A stretch of DNA of 46,417 bases from an uncultured candidate division WPS-2 bacterium (GCA_937910425.1 CALEOJ010000252.1:1-46417); one strand, 5' to 3'; shown: positions 35,983 to 44,391, numbered from the stretch's first letter. Notes: a model not told the origin generated them from the letters alone. Translations and numbers: made by a program.

Positions 35983-36899
35983 CCGATCGCCGCATCGCGG
36001 CCAGCGTCGCGATCCTGGCGCTCTGCGCGATCCTGCCGCCGCTGGGCAGCGGGTACGTGCAGTCCGTCTTCTACATTGCGGTGCTCTACATCGCGCTCGC
36101 ATACGGCTGGAACGTCATCGCTGGGTACGGGGGCTATCTCTCGTTCGGCCAGGTGACGTTTTTCGGGATCGGTGCATACGCGGTGGCGCTCGGCGTGACG
36201 CAGTTGCATTTGCCGTGGCTGCTGTGCGCGTTCGCGGGAGGCGCGATCGCGGCGGTGCTCGCGGTGCCGCTCGGGTACCTGATGCTGCGCTTGCGTGGAC
36301 CGTTCTTCGCGCTGGGGATGCTGGGACTGGCACAGACGACGCGGATCGCCGCCGAGGCGGCGCCGTTCACCGGCGGCAGCGCCGGGATCTACTTGCCGCC
36401 GGGGTCCAACACGCTCCCCGCGTACTATTGGACGCTCGCCGTGCTGGCGCTCGCGATGGGGATGACGCTGTGGGTCGACCGCTCGACGTTCGGGCTGCGG
36501 CTGCGTGCGCTGCGCGCCGATGAACGCGCCGCCGGAACGCTCGGCGTCGACGTGACCCGGTTCAAGGTGATGGCGTTCGTGATCAGCGCGATCGTCCCGG
36601 GGCTGCTCGGCGGCGGCTACGCCTGGTATCTGACGTACGTCGATCCGGCATCGGTGTTCTCGACGCACATCGAGCTGCAGACGGTGGCGATGGTGATTCT
36701 CGGCGGGGTCGGGACGTATTGGGGTCCCTTCGTCGGCGGCGCGCTCATGTCGCAGGTCTCTCAGTCGCTCGGCGCGCGCTTCCCACAAGGCCACCTGATG
36801 ATCTTCGGCGGCCTGATCGTCGCGCTGCTGATCGCGCTGCCGCGCGGCATCGTACCGGCGCTGACCGCGGCCCTCGCGAGAAGGTCGGCCCGCGCGTGA
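35979..36899 (+). CDS. LivM-type ABC transporter permease
   Basis: ALAYGWNVIAGYGGYLSFGQVTFFGIGAYAVAL; VILGGVGTYWGPFVGGAL. Confidence 0.92.
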   Translation: MTDRRIAASVAILALCAILPPLGSGYVQSVFYIAVLYIALAYGWNVIAGYGGYLSFGQVTFFGIGAYAVALGVTQLHLPWLLCAFAGGAIAAVLAVPLGYLMLRLRGPFFALGMLGLAQTTRIAAEAAPFTGGSAGIYLPPGSNTLPAYYWTLAVLALAMGMTLWVDRSTFGLRLRALRADERAAGTLGVDVTRFKVMAFVISAIVPGLLGGGYAWYLTYVDPASVFSTHIELQTVAMVILGGVGTYWGPFVGGALMSQVSQSLGARFPQGHLMIFGGLIVALLIALPRGIVPALTAALARRSARA

Positions 36900-37618
36900 G
36901 CGCACTGCTGGACGTCGACGACGTCGCGCGCTCGTTCGGCGGCGTTCGCGCCCTCGACGGCGTCAGCTTTCGGGTCGACGAGGGCGAGATCGTGTGCATC
37001 ATCGGCCCGAACGGCGCCGGAAAGACGACGCTTTTCAACGTGATCAGCGGCGTGATGCGGCCGTCCAAAGGCGACGTGCGCTTTCGCGGTCGTTCCGTGG
37101 TCGGCATGCCGTCCCACCGCATCGCCGCGGCCGGCATCGGCCGAACGTATCAGGTCGTGCGGCCCTTCAGCCGCCTCACCGTCCTCGAGAACGTGATGGT
37201 CGGCGCGCTGCTGCACGAGCGCGGTCTCGCGCCGACCCGCCGGACGGCAGCGACGATTCTGGAAGCCGTCGGCCTGGAGCGGTTCGCCGACGCGCCGGCC
37301 GAGTCGCTGACGCTCACCCAGCGCAAGCGGCTCGAGGTAGCACGAACGCTCGCGATCCGCCCGAAGCTGCTGCTGCTCGACGAGGTGATGGCCGGTCTGA
37401 CGCCGACCGAGGCCGACGCCATGTGCGCGTTCTTGCGCACGCTCCACGAGCAAGGGATCGCCGCGATCGGCGCCGTCGAACACGTGATGCGCGTAGTGAT
37501 GAGCATCTCGCACCGCATCGTCGTGCTCGACTTCGGCAAGACGATCGCTCAGGGAACTCCTGCCGAGGTCTCCGCCGATCCCGCCGTGATCGAAGCGTAC
37601 TTCGGCGCGACGCCGTGA
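36896..37618 (+). CDS. LivG-type ABC transporter ATP-binding protein
   Basis: GTG start; IIGPNGAGKTTLFNVISGVMRPSKG; Walker B LLLLDEVMAGLTPTEA. Confidence 0.92.
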   Translation: MSALLDVDDVARSFGGVRALDGVSFRVDEGEIVCIIGPNGAGKTTLFNVISGVMRPSKGDVRFRGRSVVGMPSHRIAAAGIGRTYQVVRPFSRLTVLENVMVGALLHERGLAPTRRTAATILEAVGLERFADAPAESLTLTQRKRLEVARTLAIRPKLLLLDEVMAGLTPTEADAMCAFLRTLHEQGIAAIGAVEHVMRVVMSISHRIVVLDFGKTIAQGTPAEVSADPAVIEAYFGATP

Positions 37619-38334
37619 GCAGGCTCGAGGTGCGCGATCTGCGCGTGAGCTACGGCGAGTTTGCGGCGCTCCAAGGCGTCTCGCTCGACGTCGAGAGCGG
37701 CGAGATCGTGGCGATCGTCGGCGCGAACGGCGCCGGGAAGAGCACGCTGCTGAAGGCGATCGCGGGGCTCGTGCCGGCGCGCGCCGGGACGATTGCGTTC
37801 GACGGCCGGCGGTGCGACGGGTGCAGCCCGCGCACGCTGGTCGAGCGCGGGATCGCGATGACGCTCGAGGGCCGGCAGCTCTTCCCGGAGATGACGATCG
37901 AGGACAACCTGCTCGCCGGCGCCGAGATCCGCCGTGGACGCGGGCGCGCGAAAGCCAACCTCGCGGCGATCTACGATCGGCTGAGCGTGCTGCGCGAACG
38001 GCGGCACCAGCTGGCCGGGACGCTGTCGGGCGGCGAGCAGCAGATGGTCGCGATCGGCCGGTCGTTGATGTCCGAGCCGGCGCTGCTGCTGCTGGACGAG
38101 CCGTCGCTCGGGCTGGCGCCGCGCATCGTGGGCCGCATCTTCGAGTGGGTGCGCGACATCAATCGTGCTGGAACGACGGTGGTGATCGTCGAGCAGAACA
38201 TCGCCGCATCGCTCGCGCTCGCGTCGCGCGCGTACGTGCTCGCCGAAGGTCGCGTCGTGATGGCCGGAATCGCCGCCGACATCGCGCGCGATGAAGGCGT
38301 GCGCGTCGCGTACCTCGGCGGAGCCGCCCCGTGA
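37615..38334 (+). CDS. LivF-type ABC transporter ATP-binding protein
   Basis: GTG start; IVGANGAGKSTLLKAIAGL; LSGGEQQMVAIGRSLMSEPALLLLDEPSLGLAP. Confidence 0.93.
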   Translation: MSRLEVRDLRVSYGEFAALQGVSLDVESGEIVAIVGANGAGKSTLLKAIAGLVPARAGTIAFDGRRCDGCSPRTLVERGIAMTLEGRQLFPEMTIEDNLLAGAEIRRGRGRAKANLAAIYDRLSVLRERRHQLAGTLSGGEQQMVAIGRSLMSEPALLLLDEPSLGLAPRIVGRIFEWVRDINRAGTTVVIVEQNIAASLALASRAYVLAEGRVVMAGIAADIARDEGVRVAYLGGAAP

Positions 38335-39524
38335 CGGGCGGCGTCCTGGACGGTACGTTCGTCCTCGACCTCACGGTCAGCGTTGCCGGTCCGATGGCCG
38401 CCGCGATGCTAGCCGACGCCGGCGCACGCGTGGTCAAGATCGAGCGGACCACCGGCGAAGTATCGAGCGAGTGGGACAGCGTCGTGCACGGTCTGAGCTC
38501 GTACTATGTCGTCAACGCGCGGAACAAGGAGAGTATCGCGCTCGACCTGCGCGATCCGGAAGCGCTGGCCGCGGTCGCCGCGCTCGCGCGGCACGCCGAC
38601 GTGATCCTGGAGAACTTCTCGCCCGGTGTCGTCGATCGGCTCGGGCTGGGATATGAGGCCGTCGCTCGGGACAACCCCGGCGTCGTGTACGCGCATATCT
38701 CCGGCTACGGCCAGCAGGGCCCGTACCGCAGCGAGAAAGCGTTCGATCTCCTCATCCAAGGCGAGAGCGGCTTGCTGACCCTAACCGGAACGCCCGACGA
38801 GATCTGCAAGGTGCCGATCTCCGTCGTGGATATCGCCGCGGCGATGTATGCGAATCAGGCCGTGCTGCTCGCGCTCATGCACCGGGCGAAGACCGGCGAA
38901 GGTCAGGAGATCGATATCTCCATGCTGCACAGCATCGTCGCGTGGCTCGGTGCGATCCCGTACTTCCATTGGTTTCGCGGCGAGACGCCGCCGCGCACCG
39001 GCGCGAAGCACTACTTGATCGCGCCGTACGGTCCGTATCGCTGCTCCGACGGAAAGTACGTCAACTTCGCCGCCGCCAGCAACGCCGCGTGGACGGCCTT
39101 CGGCACGAACGTCATCGAGCGCCCCGACCTGGCCGAGGATCCGCGCTTCGCGACGAACGAGGGGCGCGTCGCGCACCGTATGGAGCTCGAGCGTGAAGTG
39201 GCCGCAGCGATAGCGACGCGCACGCAGGACGCGTGGATCGCAGCGATGCACGCGCACGACATCCCCTGCGGCCGCGTGCGCGACCTCGGCGAGATGCTGC
39301 AGCATCCGCAGCTCCAGGCGACCGGCGCCTTCATCGAGCAGCCCTCGCGCGTCGGCGCGATTCCGTTCGTACGCAGCCCGATCGAACTGCCGCGCGCGCC
39401 GTCGCGACGCGGCCCGGTACCGCTGCGGGGAGAGCACACCCGCCCGATCCTGGCTGAACTCGGCTACGACGAGCACGCGATCATCGGCATGCTGGAACGA
39501 GGCGCAGCCCGCGAACCCGACTGA
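38331..39524 (+). CDS. CaiB/BaiF family (type III) CoA-transferase
   Basis: VLDLTVSVAGPMAAAMLADAGARVVKIER; NKESIALDLRDPEALAAVAALARHADVILENFSPGVVDRLGLGYEAV. Confidence 0.93.
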   Translation: MTGGVLDGTFVLDLTVSVAGPMAAAMLADAGARVVKIERTTGEVSSEWDSVVHGLSSYYVVNARNKESIALDLRDPEALAAVAALARHADVILENFSPGVVDRLGLGYEAVARDNPGVVYAHISGYGQQGPYRSEKAFDLLIQGESGLLTLTGTPDEICKVPISVVDIAAAMYANQAVLLALMHRAKTGEGQEIDISMLHSIVAWLGAIPYFHWFRGETPPRTGAKHYLIAPYGPYRCSDGKYVNFAAASNAAWTAFGTNVIERPDLAEDPRFATNEGRVAHRMELEREVAAAIATRTQDAWIAAMHAHDIPCGRVRDLGEMLQHPQLQATGAFIEQPSRVGAIPFVRSPIELPRAPSRRGPVPLRGEHTRPILAELGYDEHAIIGMLERGAAREPD

Positions 39525-39541
39525 CTCACAACAGCTCGGTT

Positions 39542-39560
39542 GGCGTGTGGGATTCACGCC
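39542..39560. terminator. Small stem-loop downstream of CoA-transferase
   Basis: GGCGTG-tgggatt-CACGCC, 17 bp after the stop; no T-tract. Confidence 0.35.
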
Positions 39561-39736
39561 TCGCGAACGCCGCGAACATCGGGCCGGGTCGTGATCTTCA
39601 TGTGGCCGAGTCGCTGCGTCACGACGAGCGGCTGGACGCCGGCGGCGAACATCAGCGTTGTCGCTGTGGTCTTCCTCAGCTCGTCGCGCCTTTCAATCAA
39701 TATATCCGCGACGCAATGCGAAAACCGCAGGTTCGC

Positions 39737-40219
39737 CTACCGTTGCAGGTGCCAGAGCTGGTTCGGAGTGCCGTCCTGGTGCCACTGGATGAGCGGCGTT
39801 CCTTGGGTGGTCGAGCCGCCCGCGACGCCGATGACCTTCCCGGAGCCCCGATTGACGAGGAGGGACCGCCCGCCCCCGCGACGTTCCCAGCGCCATTGCT
39901 GGTTCATTGACCCGTCGTCGTGCCACTGGACGATGTTCGCGCCGTCGGCGGTCGAGCCCGCGGCCACGCCGACGCACAGCCCGCTGCCAGCATTGACGAG
40001 CTTGAACCAACCCGCGCCCGTCGGCGTGATCGACCAGCTCTGGCTCGCGTTGCCGTTGCTGTGCCACGTAATGAGCTGCGCACCGTCGTTGGTCGAGGAG
40101 CCCCGCACGCCGATCACGAGACCCGTCGGGACATTCACGATCACTCCCGTTGCTTGCGCCAACGCCGCCCCGGACGTTGCAGCCACGATCAGGAGGGTCA
40201 GCCACATCGCGCGCGTCAT
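39737..40219 (-). CDS. Secreted ricin-type beta-trefoil lectin domain protein
   Basis: Signal peptide plus three QxW repeats: ASQSWSI, MNQQWRW, PNQLWHL. Confidence 0.88.
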   Translation of the reverse strand: MTRAMWLTLLIVAATSGAALAQATGVIVNVPTGLVIGVRGSSTNDGAQLITWHSNGNASQSWSITPTGAGWFKLVNAGSGLCVGVAAGSTADGANIVQWHDDGSMNQQWRWERRGGGRSLLVNRGSGKVIGVAGGSTTQGTPLIQWHQDGTPNQLWHLQR

Positions 40220-40633
40220 AATGCTTGCTCCTTCGACCGGTTCGGTCGGGTAGCGCTAACTGGCCCAGGCCTTGGACGACCGCTTGCCGTTTTCCCACCT
40301 TGAGCGCAGGGGCCTCGCGGCACCGACCATCCGGCGCTTTACACGGCTTGGGAAGCATGTGGCGCCGAAACACTGATCGACGCCAAGAGGCATGAGGACG
40401 AGTGGAATGCTCGCGTTCCCGCTGCGTTGCAAATGCACCACTTTGCGGAAAAGCTTGAAATTCAAAAAAGCACTTGGCAACCGCTGATGCATATACTCAT
40501 TGGATTTACCGGCAGCAACGAAAGCGCTCACCAGTATCAGCGCGACAAGTTGGGCCGGGTTGATGGCGATATGGCGCTGATCGAGCTCTCTTCAACCCGG
40601 CTCGGCCCATCGTTGGTGCTGGAAAACCGTTGA

Positions 40634-41419
40634 CTATTGAACGATTTTCGAAAGGCTGGAGAGCTCTTGCGAACGCGCAGAAAGAACCTTGCGCGCGAGT
40701 GTTTCGTCATTCGCGTCCCCAGACGTTAGCCCGATCGTCGCCATCGAAATCTCCATTGCGTCCAAGCGCATCAGCGCGGGGACAAAGCCCTTATCGACGT
40801 TCGATGATCCCCACCAGAACGATCGCCCTCCCATCATCATCTGGTAGCTATCGCCTTGCCCCATCATCGGGCCGTACCACGGGCCGCTCCCTTGCGCGCG
40901 CGGTCCGCCGTTCTGACCAGGACCGTTACCGCCCATCATGCCTGGGCCATAGCCACTTTGCGCGCTCTGTCCGCCGTTCGGACCAGGACTGTACCCGCCC
41001 ATCATGCCTGGCCCGTTGCCACCCTGACCATAGCCGCCCATCATGCCAGGACCGTATGGGCCGTAGCCACTCTGCGGTGAAGGCCACGCCGGCGGTGCTT
41101 GCCCGTAGCGCTCACTGTACGCCGAACGTACTGCCGCAATGTCGCGCGAACGCTCGCTAGCAACCCGAGCAGCAAACTTCTTTATGGTGACGCTCGTTGC
41201 ATTCTGCTGCGCCGTCTGCGCCATGGACAGCGCAGCCTGATCGAAATGGAGCAGCATGATCTGGAGGTGCTGAGCGAAGGGGTATGCTGTACCGGTCCAC
41301 GATGGATATCCCGGCGCGCCTGACGATGCCGGCTTGGGTTGCGCTGCGACCGGCACAGCGAGCCCGAGGCAAAGCGCGATGCTTGCGAAGTTCAACAAAA
41401 TACCACGTCTCATGTTCAT
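40634..41419 (-). CDS. Secreted DUF305-like protein with Met/Gly-rich insert
   Basis: MNMRRGILLNFASIALCLGLAVPVAAQ; helical DUF305-like halves around GYGPYGPGMMGGYGQGGNGPGMMGGYSPGPNGGQSAQSGYGPGMMGGNGPGQNGG. Confidence 0.7.
   Translation of the reverse strand: MNMRRGILLNFASIALCLGLAVPVAAQPKPASSGAPGYPSWTGTAYPFAQHLQIMLLHFDQAALSMAQTAQQNATSVTIKKFAARVASERSRDIAAVRSAYSERYGQAPPAWPSPQSGYGPYGPGMMGGYGQGGNGPGMMGGYSPGPNGGQSAQSGYGPGMMGGNGPGQNGGPRAQGSGPWYGPMMGQGDSYQMMMGGRSFWWGSSNVDKGFVPALMRLDAMEISMATIGLTSGDANDETLARKVLSARSQELSSLSKIVQ
40875..41085 (-). repeat. Met/Gly-rich GPGMMGG-type repeat-encoding stretch
   Basis: Repeated cccgcccatcatgcc(t/a)gg segments on + strand encoding PGMMGG on -. Confidence 0.75.
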
Positions 41420-41524
41420 TTGAATGTTCCTGTTTAAGCGTTGCATCTTTATTTGGTTACGATTCATAGCTAATAACCGTTGCCATGCCACCATTCATGT
41501 GTTGCTCGTTGTGGCAGTGTGTAG

Positions 41525-41624
41525 TGGAGTTGATCCGCTCTCGTGGAGAGGTTTTGATTGGACATCAAGCGGCTGCATTCATGCGCCGCTCGTAATTGTT
41601 GGGTGAGAGGTAGCCGAGGGCCAC
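41525..41624 (-). mobile_element. IS3-family transposase 3'-end remnant
   Basis: VALGYLSPNNYERRMNAAA* followed by TGTCCAATCAAAACCTCTCCACGAGAGCGGATCAACTCCA, typical IS3-type transposase C-terminus and flank. Confidence 0.7.
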
Positions 41625-41699
41625 CCAGAGCCGCACGCGCTCTCCGGGGCGATACGGGGCCTCCAGGCGCTTCGCGACGATTCCCTCGAGTCCCAAGGC
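41625..41699 (-). pseudogene. LigD/ATP-dependent DNA ligase fragment
   Basis: ALGLEGIVAKRLEAPYRPGERVRLW matches the conserved GLEGIVAKRLDSPYRPGxRSxxW motif of ATP-dependent DNA ligases; abruptly joined to IS3 remnant. Confidence 0.65.
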
Positions 41700-42113
41700 G
41701 CTCGGACTCTGCCGGCGGCGACGATCAGCGCGGCCATCGCCCGCCACATGCGAACCGCTCGCTTCAGTCACCAGAGCTTCCGCTTCCCGGTCACCGCTCG
41801 CCATAGCACCGTCTTGGCCTTGTACCGCGCGCGCGTCTTGATACTGCGCGCGACGGACTTGACGTTGCCGGTCAGTATAGATTCAGCGAGATGCGCGTTC
41901 GATGTCGCGCGCGCGCTCTTGAACAGCGCGGATGCGAGCATGCCGAGAAGCGAGCGCGCCATTTCTATCTCACTCCCATCGGCGCCCACTTTTGATGCGA
42001 CGCGATGATGCGCGCGAGGCTCTGGCGGTCCTCCACGTCCCGGCGGCGCGCGTCCCGCTCGCCGCAGCTACGGCCGGCGTCGCATCGCGTCTGGTGGGAA
42101 CCGTTCAAGCGCA

Positions 42114-42839
42114 TCAGCGCGGCGTGAACCCGTGCTGCATGCTGCCCGACGGAACACCGCCCGTCATCATCCGATGCATCATTTGAGTCATCATTGGACC
42201 GCCGCCAATCGTCATGCCGCCACGAGCCATCATGCCGCGCATCATGCCCATGCCCATTTGTTCCGTGGGCCCATGGCCCGCGCCGCGATTGCCCATCATC
42301 GGCCCGCCGTTGGCCATGACGCTGCGCATCAAGGCTGGCATCCCCTCGCGCGCCAGGTCGCTGACTTCGCCCGCGTGCGCCTGCAGCGCAGCAACGGTTG
42401 CCGGATCGCTCGACGTCTGCGTGAGGATCACGCCCGTAGGCGTTTGCAGGATCTCGGTGTGGATCTTATCCTTGTTCGCAAAGATCGTCGGCAGCGTGTG
42501 GCTAGCCACGTTGAATACTTTGCCGTCCTTTAGTCGCTGATCCATGCTCGCTACATGGGCCTTGATTTCTTTCGCGACCTGCGGGTCCTCCGACTCCGTC
42601 ACGGTGCGGATACCGTTCGGCAGTTTGGTCACGGTGCGCTTGATCTTGTTATGATCGGCGAGCAGCTCATGGACGACGCCCATGTCGGCGCCGAATGCGT
42701 TGTCTTGCTGCGAGCCGCTGATCAGCCCGCTGGACGGCGCTGCGCCACCCTGGGCGCGCGCGATGTCGGGTCCCGAGACGGCCGCCGTGACGGCCAATGC
42801 CGTCAAGGCTCCCGTGGCGAGGAGTGTAATGAGTTTCAA
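42114..42839 (-). CDS. Secreted protein with Met/His-rich C-terminal tail
   Basis: Signal peptide MKLITLLATGALTALAVTAAVSG; tail GGPMMGNRGAGHGPTEQMGMGMMRGMMARGGMTIGGGPMMTQMMHRMMTGGVPSGSMQHGF. Confidence 0.8.
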   Translation of the reverse strand: MKLITLLATGALTALAVTAAVSGPDIARAQGGAAPSSGLISGSQQDNAFGADMGVVHELLADHNKIKRTVTKLPNGIRTVTESEDPQVAKEIKAHVASMDQRLKDGKVFNVASHTLPTIFANKDKIHTEILQTPTGVILTQTSSDPATVAALQAHAGEVSDLAREGMPALMRSVMANGGPMMGNRGAGHGPTEQMGMGMMRGMMARGGMTIGGGPMMTQMMHRMMTGGVPSGSMQHGFTPR

Positions 42840-42866
42840 GAACGTGATCTCCGTTGGTCGATCTGG

Positions 42867-43376
42867 TTAGTGCGTCATCATCATGGCGTGTGCGCCGTGA
42901 TCCGAGATTTGTGCGGCAAACCACCGGTGGACCGCCGCGATCAACGTCGGGTCGGCGGTCTTGTAGCGAATGCTCGCGCCGTTCGACGTCGGCGCGTAGG
43001 TAACGACGATCTTGTGAGCGCCGGCGCGGAGCTGCGCGAGTCCGGGCATGGTCTTTCCATGGATCTCGGCCGGATCGGCGAAGTCGCCGCGAGCGAATGC
43101 AAGAGCTTCCTTGCGCAGATGCGACCGCACGAGCGCGATCTGCTTCGGGTCGCCGTCGTGGACCCGGACCGTCTGCACGCCGCCGTCGGACGAGGGTCGA
43201 AAGATATGCATCGTCCGGTTGAGGTCGAAGGGCATCACGTGCTCGCTGCGGTCGTCGACCATGGCCTTATGCGCAGACGCCGAGGACGACGCATCGGCGA
43301 GCGCAGGGACGCCGGCGTATGAGATTGCAATGCCGGCGACAATCGCAGCATAGATCTGAGGAAGCTTAGGTTTCAC
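42867..43376 (-). CDS. Secreted hypothetical protein ending in DHGAHAMMMTH
   Basis: Signal peptide; globular region HVMPFDLNRTMHIFRPSSDGGVQTVRVHDGDPKQIALVRSHL; Met/His C-terminus. Confidence 0.8.
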   Translation of the reverse strand: MKPKLPQIYAAIVAGIAISYAGVPALADASSSASAHKAMVDDRSEHVMPFDLNRTMHIFRPSSDGGVQTVRVHDGDPKQIALVRSHLRKEALAFARGDFADPAEIHGKTMPGLAQLRAGAHKIVVTYAPTSNGASIRYKTADPTLIAAVHRWFAAQISDHGAHAMMMTH

Positions 43377-43830
43377 GGATCACCTTGATGAGCGTATCGA
43401 GGGCGGTCGCGACGAGGGCGCGCTCCGGCCTCGGAATCGCTGCGAAAATGGTTGAGAATTTGGCTTGACGGGATGCCGCGAGATTCGCGGCCGCGTCGCG
43501 ACCGTCGAGCGTCACGTGGACGTGGACCATGCGAGCGTCACCCTTGTCGCGGCGGCGCTCGACCCAACCGCGCCGTTCGAGGAGCGTTACGATGCGGCTC
43601 ACGGTGCTCTTGTCGAGCCGCAGCCGCGCGGCAAGGCCATTCTGCGTTAGACCCGCTTCGCGGGAAAGTTCGAGCAAAGCATGCGCCTCGGCGACGGCCA
43701 CCGGCTGACCGCATGGTGTGCGATCAGGCTGATGGAGTCCCAGTGCCCGCACGAGCGAGACCATCGAGTCCTGGAAGGCGACAGCTTGCGCCGGGGGTCG
43801 GCGCCGGCGCCGTATAGTTTGACTTTGCAA
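43366..43830 (-). CDS. MarR-family transcriptional regulator
   Basis: LTQNGLAARLRLDKSTVSRIVTLLERRGWVERRRDKGDARMVHVHVTLDGR wHTH; exact start (TTG at 43830 or internal ATG) uncertain. Confidence 0.85.
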   Translation of the reverse strand: MQSQTIRRRRRPPAQAVAFQDSMVSLVRALGLHQPDRTPCGQPVAVAEAHALLELSREAGLTQNGLAARLRLDKSTVSRIVTLLERRGWVERRRDKGDARMVHVHVTLDGRDAAANLAASRQAKFSTIFAAIPRPERALVATALDTLIKVIRET

Positions 43831-43849
43831 CGGTTTGATTATGCAACGG
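43818..43849. promoter_or_regulatory. Two tandem 16-bp direct repeats at the marR 5' end (possible operator)
   Basis: TTTGACTTTGCAACGG / TTTGATTATGCAACGG, 14/16 identical, directly adjacent. Confidence 0.5.
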
Positions 43850-44044
43850 TCGGACGGCGGGGGTCAAGCGCTTCTCACCAGAGCCTCATTCACGGGTGCC
43901 CGCCGGTCGCGCCTGAGCGATCGCCTACATGCGTCGCATCCCTGCACGTGTTCACGTCGATTTCCCCGGTTCTTCTCAGCATCCGCGTACGGTGTGAACC
44001 AAGGAAGAGACGGTATCGGTTATGAGAACTCTTCTGCGGCTGGC

Positions 44045-44341
44045 TTACAACAATTTCGCGAACGTCTCGCCGAGCCGGCGCAGCTCGCTCTCGTCCGCGG
44101 TGCCGTCTTCGGGCCGCAGGCACTGCGCCATGCTGGACACCATGAGATGCACCATGCTGCGGTCGAGCGCGGCACGCGCCGCGGCCATTTGCTGGACGAT
44201 GGCATGACAGTCCGCGCGCTCGTCGAGCATCCGCTCGATCCCGCGGACCTGGCCCTCCAACCGGCGCAGCCGAGACCGCAGGCGTCGTATTTCGTCCTCC
44301 GGCAGCTCCAGCGGCTGCGGCTTTCTTGCTTTCGATGCCAC
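44045..44341 (-). CDS. CsoR/CstR/FrmR-family (metal or persulfide sensing) repressor
   Basis: GTG start; LRSRLRRLEGQVRGIERMLDERADCHAIVQQMAAARAALDRSMVHLMVSSMAQCL (DUF156 family). Confidence 0.88.
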   Translation of the reverse strand: MASKARKPQPLELPEDEIRRLRSRLRRLEGQVRGIERMLDERADCHAIVQQMAAARAALDRSMVHLMVSSMAQCLRPEDGTADESELRRLGETFAKLL

Positions 44342-44348
44342 GCTGCCA

Positions 44349-44391
44349 GTATACCCCCGGTAGTAGCCTTGTGCATACCCCCTGGAGTATG
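44349..44391. promoter_or_regulatory. Candidate CsoR-family operator pair
   Basis: GTATACCCCCGGTAGTA (44349-) and CATACCCCCTGGAGTATG (44374-44391); ATACCCCC repeated with 24-bp spacing, lying between the divergent csoR-like and RND genes. Confidence 0.7.

Noticed and set aside
40875-41085. Short repeats (cccgcccatcatgcc) considered as an intergenic repeat array
   Set aside because: They are in-frame Met/Gly-rich codons of the 40634-41419 protein
41768-41989. 73-aa minus ORF (MGADGSEIEMARSLLGMLASALFKSARATSNAHLAESILTG...)
   Set aside because: Protein-like but no family recognised and it sits in remnant-rich DNA; insufficient to call a gene
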